This document shows, one piece after another, positions 1-6,100 of a stretch of DNA of 6,856 nt (position 1 is the first letter of the stretch; every line of letters starts with the position of its first letter). The position numbers and the translations under genes are program-made. A model generated the notes under the pieces. It did no database searches. It worked only from the letters and a program-made list of their open reading frames with translations, and was not told where the DNA came from. Source of the stretch: DASPKW01 sp038244055 (GTDB taxonomy: Bacteria; Planctomycetota; Phycisphaerae; Tepidisphaerales; Tepidisphaeraceae); assembly GCA_038244055.1 (NCBI GenBank), contig JBBRTW010000401.1:1-6856 (forward strand), read 5' to 3'.

Positions 1-3
1 ATT

Positions 4-1218
4 CTATTCAGGTGTAACCGGCGAGGAATGCCCGGCCGGGAGATAGCCGCATTCGGGGCATCGATCGGGGGTGGCGCGGAGATCGTAGCCGCAGGTTGGG
101 CAGAGGCCTTTGCGCTTGCGCAGGCGGGCGCGGCGGCGGAGACGGATTTGCATGAACCAGGGCGTGGCGAGGAGGGTGAAGGTGAGGAGGAGCATCCACC
201 AGGGAATCAAGAGGCGGTTGCAGGGGACGGTTTCGTCCATATTGGGGACCGTTGCTTCTGATTTTTCCAACCCGAGGCAATTCCAATAGACGCTGATGAT
301 GTTTGATCTGCCGCCGCTGGCATCTTTCAGTATATTCAGTCGCCATCGTGGCTCAGCCGGTTTGAACGTCCATGGCGGCACTATCGATCGCATCGGCCAA
401 GTGGCTTCGAGGCCGGAACTGAGAATCGCTGCGGAGTAATTTGCCCTGTAAACCTCGTTGTATCGGGCGGTGTATTCCGATTCTGCGGCCCAGCCCACAA
501 CTTCCAGACTGACTCGGTCGGCGCGATAGAAGGATCGAATCATCGCAGCCGCTGTCAGGATCATGAATATCAGCGTGACAGCTCCCGCGAAGGAAATCAT
601 ACGTCTGATTGGAATGTGTATTCGCCGCGCCGAGCGTCCGCAATCGAGGCAGTTTCCTGAAGTGTTTTTCCGTCCACCACACTTGGTGCAGCGTCGTTGG
701 CGACGGCGTTTGAGCCAGATCAGCACATTTGAAAGGGGCCACAAGGAAAGGGACGCACCCACGAGGGCGTAGGGCACGACGACGTTTTCGCGGGTGTAAA
801 TTCGGAATATCTTAATTCGGGACGCCGTTTCCGCGTAAGGCTCGCGCGAAGTTTCAATGGCGTGACCGTATCCGAGAAAAGTCTCACGGGGCTGGCTTGG
901 CTCGGGACCAATCTGCTGGGACGGACAGGGCACGAAGGACCATGGCGATCGAATCGATGGGATCTTATCCGGTGGTTGCGCCCCGGATTGCACTTCGTAA
1001 ACAACAACTCGCGTCAGGTGAAGAATGCCATTGGATGAATGGCAGCGATACTGCGCCGAATCAGGATTTCCCCATTCGGACGCGTCTCGGGTGATCGTCC
1101 ACCCCCCGCGATAGCTCTGCCACCACATCCCCAGCGTCAATACCAACAGTACAAATCCGCACCACGAGAGCGTTCGCCAGAGCACCAAAATGATCCACGC
1201 CATGATCGGCATCGGCAT
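4..1218 (-). CDS. Planctomycete-type membrane protein with duplicated TM/zinc-ribbon unit
   Basis: Predicted inner-membrane protein of 404 residues; function unknown. Seen: hydrophobic segments at about 9-30, 147-168, 207-227 and 337-355. The second and fourth are each followed by an arginine-rich stretch (RRRQRR at 171-176; RLRRRARLRKRK at 359-370) and a four-cysteine ribbon: C177, C180, C190, C193, and C373, C376, C387, C390. The second ribbon is CPTCGYDLRATPDRCPECG, a known planctomycete signature. By the positive-inside rule both ribbons face the cytoplasm and the loops at 31-146 and 228-336 face outside. The usual family member, as I recall it, has one such unit, so this reads as an internal duplication; the first ribbon has drifted (CTKCGG...CLDCG). 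Start: ATG codons at residues 1, 3 and 6 are possible. An AGGA lies 3 nt before codon 1 but 9 nt before codon 3, so the start at 1212 may be the true one. No enzymatic motif is visible. The existence of the gene is secure; its role is not. Confidence 0.85.
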   Translation of the reverse strand: MPMPIMAWIILVLWRTLSWCGFVLLVLTLGMWWQSYRGGWTITRDASEWGNPDSAQYRCHSSNGILHLTRVVVYEVQSGAQPPDKIPSIRSPWSFVPCPSQQIGPEPSQPRETFLGYGHAIETSREPYAETASRIKIFRIYTRENVVVPYALVGASLSLWPLSNVLIWLKRRRQRRCTKCGGRKNTSGNCLDCGRSARRIHIPIRRMISFAGAVTLIFMILTAAAMIRSFYRADRVSLEVVGWAAESEYTARYNEVYRANYSAAILSSGLEATWPMRSIVPPWTFKPAEPRWRLNILKDASGGRSNIISVYWNCLGLEKSEATVPNMDETVPCNRLLIPWWMLLLTFTLLATPWFMQIRLRRRARLRKRKGLCPTCGYDLRATPDRCPECGYLPAGHSSPVTPE

Positions 1219-1296
1219 CTATCCTAACCCAATCTGGCGTTCGAATCAGGAATGCCTTACTCGATGACGCCCAGCGCTGCTTGGAATGCCGAGAAG

Positions 1297-1332
1297 ACCC
1301 TCACCCTGCCCTCTCCCGAGTACAGGAGAGGG
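1297..1332. repeat. Intergenic GC-rich hairpin repeat (CCCTCACCC...GGAGAGGG type)
   Basis: A perfect 8-bp inverted repeat, CCCTCTCC at 1309-1316 and GGAGAGGG at 1325-1332, closes an 8-nt loop. It is preceded by CCCTCACCCTG at 1298-1308, which partly echoes the left arm. From memory, similar CCCTCACCC/CCCTCTCCC strings occur as dispersed REP-like repeats in many bacterial genomes, including planctomycetes. It lies 15 bp past the stop of the AstA gene. A transcript hairpin is possible there, but no T-run follows on the minus strand, so it is not a typical intrinsic terminator. Confidence 0.6.
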
Positions 1333-1347
1333 TTCTGAAATAGCTTC

Positions 1348-2490
1348 TCAATCAAACCCGATATTCGCATCGGGGTAGGGCATCTGCCCCGCGGCGGCGG
1401 TTTGCGGCTTGAGCGAGACGCAGCGGATCGTGTCGCCGACTTCCACCTTCAGCGCGGCGGCCGCATCGGCGGACAGCTTCACTTTTCCCGCAGCGCCCGG
1501 GATGACGGCCGCCAGCGTCGCCCGAAAATCATCGGTGCAATTGGAGACGAGCATTTTCGGGGCATCGTTGCCGGCGGATTGATCGCGTTGAGTATCGTCG
1601 CCCATTGTGTCATCGCCAGGCCCGGTCGCCCCCCCCGGCAGGATCGCTTCAATCTCCGCGCGGCGGCTCTGGCGGATCGCCCGGATATCCACCAGCCGGC
1701 TGCGCACGACCGGCCCGGCCTCGAAGATGTCGACCATGCCGCTGAACGTGAACCCTTCATCCTGGAGGATGCGGATGGCCGGGCGCGTGTCGGGATGAAC
1801 CTCGCCAATGACGGCCTGGGCTTCGGGCGGGAGCAGGGGGATGTAGATCGGGTGCTTGGGCATCAGGTCGGCGATGAAGCGCTTGTTGACGATCGACATG
1901 TAGTCGGCCTTGGGATAATCGATCTCGAAAAAATGCCGGCCGATGGCTTCCCAGAACGGCGAGTGCCCATCCTTTCCATTCACCACGCCGCGCATCTCCG
2001 CGATGACAATCGGGTCGAAATAGGCCGGATAATTGGCCATCAGCAGAAAGCGCGAGAGCGAAAGCAGCCGCCCATTTCCGCCGCCGCGATGGGCCGGGGA
2101 GAGAAAGAGCGAGCCGATCTCGCAGGGGCCATCGTGATCCTCGACCAGGTGAAGCGTGCGGATTTCCTTGCGGACGTTGAGGATTTCCGAGGCGTGGATG
2201 GTCGTCTCGATGCGGTACGCGTAGAAGGGCTCGAACCCGCCGACCTTGGCCGCCACGCCGGCGGTGCCGCAGATCGTCTTGCTGCGCGTTTCTTCGAGGA
2301 CCAGGAGATACGATTCGCCGATCGGCGGGTCATCATCGCTGAGCTTCTCGAAGCCGCGCAGGGACTGCTTGATGCGGCGCTTGAGAAGTTTTTCATCGAC
2401 GGGGAGCGTCGTCAGGCCAAAGCCGGTCTGGCGGCACAACTCCAGGAGTTGCGGCAGATCATCGAGCGTGATGGGGCGGATGACGTCCAT
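1348..2490 (-). CDS. astA: Arginine N-succinyltransferase (AstA family)
   Basis: Predicted to transfer succinyl from succinyl-CoA to the alpha-amino group of arginine, the first step of the cytoplasmic AST arginine-degradation pathway. Seen: 380 residues against 344 in E. coli AstA, and clear similarity along the length by memory. Shared landmarks are MDVIRP at the start, GFGLTTLP (23-30), the YRIETTIHASEILNV region (92-106), EIGSLFLSPAHRGGGNGRLL (124-142, GNAT-fold core), AEMRGVVN...HSPFWEAIGRHFF (164-188), LMPKHPIYIPLL (209-220), VIGEVHP (227-233) and VDIFEAGP (253-260). The extra length is mostly an acidic Gly/Asp-rich stretch at about 284-312 and a C-terminal tail after 360. The ATG at 2490 aligns with the family N-terminus, though no clear Shine-Dalgarno precedes it. 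An M20 hydrolase lies 153 bp upstream on the same strand. Family assignment is strong; substrate preference (arginine, ornithine or another amine) is inferred. Confidence 0.93.
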   Translation of the reverse strand: MDVIRPITLDDLPQLLELCRQTGFGLTTLPVDEKLLKRRIKQSLRGFEKLSDDDPPIGESYLLVLEETRSKTICGTAGVAAKVGGFEPFYAYRIETTIHASEILNVRKEIRTLHLVEDHDGPCEIGSLFLSPAHRGGGNGRLLSLSRFLLMANYPAYFDPIVIAEMRGVVNGKDGHSPFWEAIGRHFFEIDYPKADYMSIVNKRFIADLMPKHPIYIPLLPPEAQAVIGEVHPDTRPAIRILQDEGFTFSGMVDIFEAGPVVRSRLVDIRAIRQSRRAEIEAILPGGATGPGDDTMGDDTQRDQSAGNDAPKMLVSNCTDDFRATLAAVIPGAAGKVKLSADAAAALKVEVGDTIRCVSLKPQTAAAGQMPYPDANIGFD

Positions 2491-2555
2491 GGGGAAAGGC
2501 CGGAATTGAAATCGTTAAGGCATTCAATCGTCCCCCAATTGTAGCATTGTATTTC

Positions 2556-2619
2556 AGGGTCAGGAGCCGGCCACCAAGAGATTCAACCAAGTGAACACGC
2601 AACCCCGGCTCCTGACCCT
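2556..2619. repeat. Palindromic element with 15-bp perfect inverted arms (REP/MITE-like)
   Basis: The arms AGGGTCAGGAGCCGG (2556-2570) and CCGGCTCCTGACCCT (2605-2619) are exact reverse complements, enclosing 34 nt. The whole lies in the 153-bp gap between the M20 hydrolase stop and the AstA start. A stem this long and perfect is not expected by chance. From memory, GGGTCAGGAGCC-type arms recur as dispersed non-coding repeats in planctomycete genomes, which suggests a small non-autonomous element moved by a transposase elsewhere. In RNA it would fold strongly and could attenuate or stabilise the message between the two genes. There is no U-tract right after the stem, so simple termination is not shown. 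Confidence 0.75.
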
Positions 2620-2643
2620 TTCGTGTTCCATCATCAAATGCGC

Positions 2644-3822
2644 TCATTCGTTGGCGAAATCCAACATCATCATCGCCGCGAGTTTCGCCCGCTCAGTTAG
2701 TGTCGCGATTTCGACGCACTCGGCCGGGGAATGAATGTGATGCCCCACCGGCCCAAGCGAATCCAGCACCGGAATGCCCGCCTGCGCGATCTTATTGGCA
2801 TCCGATGCGCCGCCACTGGTCATGCCTTCCAATGACAATCCGAGCTCGCGCCCCAGCGCCTGCAGGCGCGCGAAGGCCGACTTGCCCGCATCGGATTGGG
2901 TCCAGGGCGGTGAAGTGAAATGACCTTTCAACTCGGCCGAGATGCCATCGGGCTGCCCGGCGGCGCGAATTAATTCAGCGAGTTTATGTTCGACCGCACT
3001 TTGCTGGTTGCCGCTGGTGACGCGGATATTGAAATGGACGATTGCCAGATCAGGCACGACATTGGCCGGGCCGCCGCCGTCGACCTTGGAGACATTGATG
3101 GTGACGCCGTCGCCGATGGCTGAGATTGCGGCCGTCGCCTCGAGCGCGAAGCGGGCGGCCGCGAGGATGGCGTTCCGGCCCTTCTCGATCTCCCGCCCGG
3201 CGTGGGCGCTGCGGCCGTGGATCGTGGCGGTGAAATTGCCGGAGCCTTTGCGGGCGATGGCCATTTGCGTGTGGGAGGGCGCGGGTTCGAAGACCATCGC
3301 GAGCTGCGCTCGCCCGGCCGCCTCCAGCAGCAGGGGGGATGAGCCGGGCGAGCCGATTTCCTCATCGGGATTGAGAATTACTTCCCATCCGAGGCGATTT
3401 GCGACTTGATCGCCCGCGGCCGCGAGGCGCTCGTTGGCCGCCAGCGCGTGGAGCATGACGACGATTCCGCCCTTGGCATCGGCCACGCCCGGGCCGTGAA
3501 GCAGGCCGTCATCGGTGCGAGTTACATGCTGGAAGACGCCATCGGGGGGATAGACCGTGTCGTAGTGGATGACGAGGAGGATGCGGCGGTCGGCCTGCGG
3601 ATGCTTGGCGAAGCGCAGCAGCTTCCCTGTCGTTGTCTGGATTACTTCGCTCACATCGGGCGCGAGAGTTTTAATAAATTCCTTCCTAAGGCGCTCGGCC
3701 ACCGCATCCAGTCCAGGCCGGAAGTTCGAGAACGAATTCATCCCCGCAAGCGCCGTCAATAGCCCAACCATCGAGTCCTGCTGGGAATCCAGCCATAAAA
3801 TTTCGGAGTCCATTGATGCCAT
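2644..3822 (-). CDS. M20-family zinc metallohydrolase (carboxypeptidase G2 / deacylase-like)
   Basis: Predicted two-zinc amidohydrolase of 392 residues, cytoplasmic (no signal peptide seen). Catalytic-domain motifs in order: VIHYDTVYPPDG (84-95) with zinc ligand H86 and D88; GPGVADAKGG (110-119) with bridging D115; NPDEEIGSPGSS (151-162) with general base E154 and ligand E155; FEP (178-180) with E179; and a C-terminal GHHIHSPAE (360-368) in which H364 is the likely last ligand. The lid/dimerisation domain spans about 195-300 and carries GRSAHAG (203-209). All expected ligands are present, so it should be active. The family removes acyl groups or C-terminal residues from amino acids and peptides; the carboxypeptidase G2/ArgE-like subtype is likely but the substrate cannot be read off. 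Start: AGGGGA at 3833-3838 sits 10 nt before the ATG at 3822, better than for the inner ATG at 3813. AstA follows downstream, suggesting a shared amino-acid catabolic role. Confidence 0.92.
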   Translation of the reverse strand: MASMDSEILWLDSQQDSMVGLLTALAGMNSFSNFRPGLDAVAERLRKEFIKTLAPDVSEVIQTTTGKLLRFAKHPQADRRILLVIHYDTVYPPDGVFQHVTRTDDGLLHGPGVADAKGGIVVMLHALAANERLAAAGDQVANRLGWEVILNPDEEIGSPGSSPLLLEAAGRAQLAMVFEPAPSHTQMAIARKGSGNFTATIHGRSAHAGREIEKGRNAILAAARFALEATAAISAIGDGVTINVSKVDGGGPANVVPDLAIVHFNIRVTSGNQQSAVEHKLAELIRAAGQPDGISAELKGHFTSPPWTQSDAGKSAFARLQALGRELGLSLEGMTSGGASDANKIAQAGIPVLDSLGPVGHHIHSPAECVEIATLTERAKLAAMMMLDFANE

Positions 3823-4090
3823 GCGCGTATAATCCCCTGTGATGGCTCTAACACCAAATTTTCCGGTGCCATGTATTCCATCGGTGCCATGCTTAGACCC
3901 GCCGAAGATGGGATTCCCACGCGACGAATCGTCAATCGGCGGGGATAAGCATGTAGCCGCGATCGCAAGACATGCTCATCGCCGCGGAAGGCGCGTCTAT
4001 CGAGATCCAAGCCGTTAGCCGCGGGTCTGAGCATGGCATCAGGCTTGGACGATCGATCGCCTGAATCGCAATGAGTGCATTGGAGTTCCC
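3823..4090. other. Divergent intergenic region with repeated RTGCCATG boxes
   Basis: This 268-bp gap separates two genes transcribed away from each other, so it should hold both promoters; no convincing -35/-10 pair was found for either. CGGTGCCATG occurs twice, 18 bp apart (3864-3873 and 3882-3891). A related GATGCCATG overlaps the hydrolase start (3815-3823), and the same motif is inverted at 4031-4040. A weaker inverted repeat (TCCAAGCC 4006-4013 with GGCTTGGA 4042-4049) and the palindrome CGATCGATCG (4050-4059) are also present. Short open frames here look non-coding. The boxes could be a regulator's sites or the remains of a dispersed repeat. Confidence 0.45.
3833..3838 (-). promoter_or_regulatory. 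Shine-Dalgarno site of the M20 hydrolase
   Basis: Read on the minus strand this is AGGGGA, 10 nt before the ATG at 3822 and 19 nt before the in-frame ATG at 3813. It therefore favours the longer start. Confidence 0.5.
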
Positions 4091-5347
4091 ATGAACCAGC
4101 CGCCCACCACAAATCCGCTCACCCAATTCACATGGTCGCCCCAGCCGGAGGCGCAGAGGCTGGTGAGCGAACTTGTCGACATGTTCCTCTCGCGCTGCCC
4201 GGCGGCCGCGGCGCTGGCGGCGCGGATGAAGGCCGAGACGGGGACGCGGTTCATTGATTGGGTGGATAATATCATCGTGCCTGTTCAGATGGGGTTTGCC
4301 GATCGCCTGCCGTCTGCGGGCTTTGTTGAACGGCCTGACTACTCCGCCGATGACGTTCGCTGTTGGTCGCAACCTCATGGAGTATTTCCATTGGTGGCAA
4401 TCTCTGATGGACTGCGGCACGCCGATATGACTCTTTCGATCAAGGTGGAATCGGTCGGGGATTTTGCGGCCGTGAATGGTCTTCGGCTTCTCACCGACGG
4501 CCCTCCGCTCATTGCCACCACTCGGCGCGCTCTCATCCAGGCGAGGGACGAAGCGGTATTTTACGCAATCGAACGCCATGGCTATCGCGGCTTAAACAGA
4601 TCCGCTCTTGAGGATGAACAAGCGTTGCAGACGTTGGACTGGTCCGAAAAATTCCGTTCCCGTCATTTCCCACACCGTGATGAGAACTACCTGTTCGCGC
4701 ACACTCAATCGCTCGTCGACAACGCCATCTCCGACCTCGGCCCCGCGCTTACCACCGACCTCTTCTTCGCCGCCGAGCGCGAATACTGGCAGCGCCGCAA
4801 CCGCGCCGCCCAGTTCCAGAAAGCCCGCCAGGATCGCCCGGGTCTCGGCTGGGCCAATCACGATCACCACACCTACCGCTCCAGCCGCAAACATTTCGCG
4901 CGCCTCATCGCCCTCTGGGAAAAACTCGGCTTCGAACTCCGCGAGCGCTTCTACGCCGGCGCTGATGCCGGCTGGGGCGCGCAAATCTGCGAACATCCGG
5001 CCTGCGGCATCATCACCTTCAACGATGTCGATCTCTCCCCCGATGAACTGGTTGCCGATTTCGCCCACGAGCCACTCCCCGATCGCAAAGAACTCGGCAC
5101 CGTCGGCCTCTGGTGCGCCCTGCACGGCGAATCCATCCTCAACGCCGGAATGCACCATCTCGAATGCCAGTTCGATTTCGAATCCCTCCGCCAGCAGATG
5201 CAGGCCGAGGCGGGGATCAAGACGATGAAGCCGTTCACCGACTTCCCGCACCTGAGGCAGGCTTTTACGGAAGGCGAGCGCTGGCCGGTTGCTCCCGAGC
5301 GAATCAAAGCGCTGTTGGACGCGGGACATCACGGCCGAACAGGCTGA
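4091..5347 (+). CDS. Probable VOC-superfamily (glyoxalase-like) protein, frame-broken at the 3' end
   Basis: 418-residue soluble protein of unknown substrate. Seen: an N-terminal part (about 53-130) with FIDWVDN and IKVESVGDF, resembling a degenerate glyoxalase-type unit; a helical middle (about 140-250) rich in Arg, Gln and Glu; then a better unit starting WANHDHHTYRSS (255-266), with helix KHFARLIALWEKLGF (267-281), WGAQICEHPACG (295-306), IITFNDVDL (307-315) and LWCALHGES...GMHHLECQFDF (340-363). The order strand-helix-strands and the His/Glu candidates (H257, H259, H260, H355, H356, E358) suggest a metal-binding vicinal-oxygen-chelate fold; this is inference, not a firm match. Start: GGAG at 4082-4085, 5 nt before the ATG. 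The last six residues look like out-of-frame read-through: a coding-like frame continues from 5325 to 5477. Third-position base use also changes along the gene. Alternatives: another metal-dependent oxygenase or isomerase, or an uncharacterised planctomycete family. Confidence 0.75.
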   Translation: MNQPPTTNPLTQFTWSPQPEAQRLVSELVDMFLSRCPAAAALAARMKAETGTRFIDWVDNIIVPVQMGFADRLPSAGFVERPDYSADDVRCWSQPHGVFPLVAISDGLRHADMTLSIKVESVGDFAAVNGLRLLTDGPPLIATTRRALIQARDEAVFYAIERHGYRGLNRSALEDEQALQTLDWSEKFRSRHFPHRDENYLFAHTQSLVDNAISDLGPALTTDLFFAAEREYWQRRNRAAQFQKARQDRPGLGWANHDHHTYRSSRKHFARLIALWEKLGFELRERFYAGADAGWGAQICEHPACGIITFNDVDLSPDELVADFAHEPLPDRKELGTVGLWCALHGESILNAGMHHLECQFDFESLRQQMQAEAGIKTMKPFTDFPHLRQAFTEGERWPVAPERIKALLDAGHHGRTG

Positions 5348-5477
5348 GAATTTCCGGAAGAATGGCGCGATCGGGTCACACTTGGAGAATCTGGAGCGGA
5401 ACGAGGGGTTTAAGGGGTTTAATCAGAAGGGGGTGAGCGACATCATTAAGAGGACGGATCCGAGAAGGCAGAGTTGA
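5325..5477 (+). pseudogene. Likely displaced C-terminal tail of the upstream VOC-like gene
   Basis: In the frame starting GAC at 5325, 50 residues follow, beginning DITAEQAENFRKNG, passing EGFKGFNQKGVSDIIKR and ending at TGA (5475-5477). It reads as helical, charged, natural protein with mostly G or C at third codon positions. The in-frame end of the upstream gene (ERIKALLDAG, 403-412) runs smoothly into it, giving a chain of about 462 residues. One frame change (loss of 2 nt, or a +1 slip) at about 5321-5327 is enough. No separate start with a ribosome site serves this stretch well, so a continuation is more likely than a new gene. It could be a real mutation, a sequencing or assembly error, or recoding. 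Confidence 0.6.
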
Positions 5478-5497
5478 CAGGCATATCATTTGAACAT

Positions 5498-6100
5498 CTA
5501 CAAACCCAGGCAATCCAAAATCTCTCGGCGAAGTTCCTCGCCGACGGTTGGCCACGCCCTGGTAATTGTCTGAAGTGCGTCCTCATCGGGTTTCACATCA
5601 GCGGTGAGCGGCAAACGAAGCGATTGAAGGAGCGCTGGGTGCATTCGATGAATATCCAAAAGCTTGGCGTTGATCGCGTTTGTTACGTGCATTCTAACGC
5701 CGCCAGCGCTGACCGTGTGAACCTCGCACTTTGCAAGAACCCGCGCAATTGCAAACAAGCTTTCGCACGTCAACTTGGTCAAATCACGATGCCAACCATT
5801 GGCCCTGGCAAACGGGCTGTCTCCCGGCGCGAGGCTGATTTCAATTCCAAGGCCGGTCATAATCGACGGATCCAGAAGGCGATACTTCATTGCCGAAGCA
5901 CAATTTCCGGTTGCCGCAAGAGCGGTCAAAACGTCTTCGAGATTGGATTTATCATCCTCGATCCACCAAACCGACAGCGCGTTCCTATCGGTCCTCAAAT
6001 CATTGAAGGCGTCCGCGGGGAGATCACCGAGCCGCATCCAGGTATCGTCTTCCCTCCATTTCCCGGGCGCGGTCTTTCTGAGCAGGCTTGGCATATTCAT
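5498..6100 (-). CDS. Uncharacterised 200-residue protein, last gene of an overlapping operon
   Basis: I do not recognise this protein. Seen: 200 residues, soluble, without a signal peptide or membrane span. It has a Trp-rich acidic N-terminal section (KWREDDTWMRLGDLP 14-28; LSVWWIEDD 42-50), a predicted helix LEDVLTALAATGNCASAMKY (54-73), then SIMTGLGIEISLAPGD (79-94), and a C-terminal helical end (EELRREILDCLGL, 188-200). Cysteines are scattered and form no zinc motif. Its ATG at 6100 overlaps the stop of the upstream gene as ATGA (6100-6097), indicating translational coupling. A second ATG at 6094 has a G-rich GGGGGA at a more usual distance and could be the true start. The overlap and natural protein composition favour this strand over the long opposing frame. 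It may bind or modulate the HEAT-like protein encoded just before it; that is only inferred from the coupling. Confidence 0.75.
   Translation of the reverse strand: MNMPSLLRKTAPGKWREDDTWMRLGDLPADAFNDLRTDRNALSVWWIEDDKSNLEDVLTALAATGNCASAMKYRLLDPSIMTGLGIEISLAPGDSPFARANGWHRDLTKLTCESLFAIARVLAKCEVHTVSAGGVRMHVTNAINAKLLDIHRMHPALLQSLRLPLTADVKPDEDALQTITRAWPTVGEELRREILDCLGL

Noticed and set aside
1402..2544. 380-residue open frame on the plus strand opposite astA
   Set aside because: It is the antisense shadow of a well-supported AstA; the composition is the Arg/Ala/Asp-rich pattern expected from the complement of GC-rich codons, with no recognisable motif.
2459..2647. 62-residue minus-strand frame between the hydrolase and astA
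   Set aside because: Most of it translates the palindromic element and then runs out of frame into astA; such frames arise from the repeat itself.
3828..3833. TATAAT on the plus strand as a -10 box for the VOC-like gene
   Set aside because: No -35-like hexamer at a suitable distance, it lies about 260 bp from the start codon, and it overlaps the leader of the opposing gene; probably chance.
3842..4018. Short plus-strand frame from the ATG at 3842 as a small gene
   Set aside because: Pro/Arg-rich translation built over the RTGCCATG repeats, with no ribosome site and no resemblance to a known peptide.
3932..4579. 215-residue minus-strand frame spanning the intergenic region and the start of the VOC-like gene
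   Set aside because: No motif or credible start, and it conflicts with a plus-strand gene that has a good Shine-Dalgarno.
4592..5332. 246-residue minus-strand frame inside the VOC-like gene
   Set aside because: Gly/Ala/Glu/Val-rich low-complexity translation typical of the complement of C-ending codons; the plus strand has the better motifs and ribosome site.
5325..5477. The 50-residue tail as the remnant of a polymorphic (Rhs-type) toxin C-terminus
   Set aside because: The FNQKGVSDIIKRTDP end vaguely recalled toxin tails, but there is no Rhs or other delivery module upstream and the sequence joins smoothly to the VOC-like protein.
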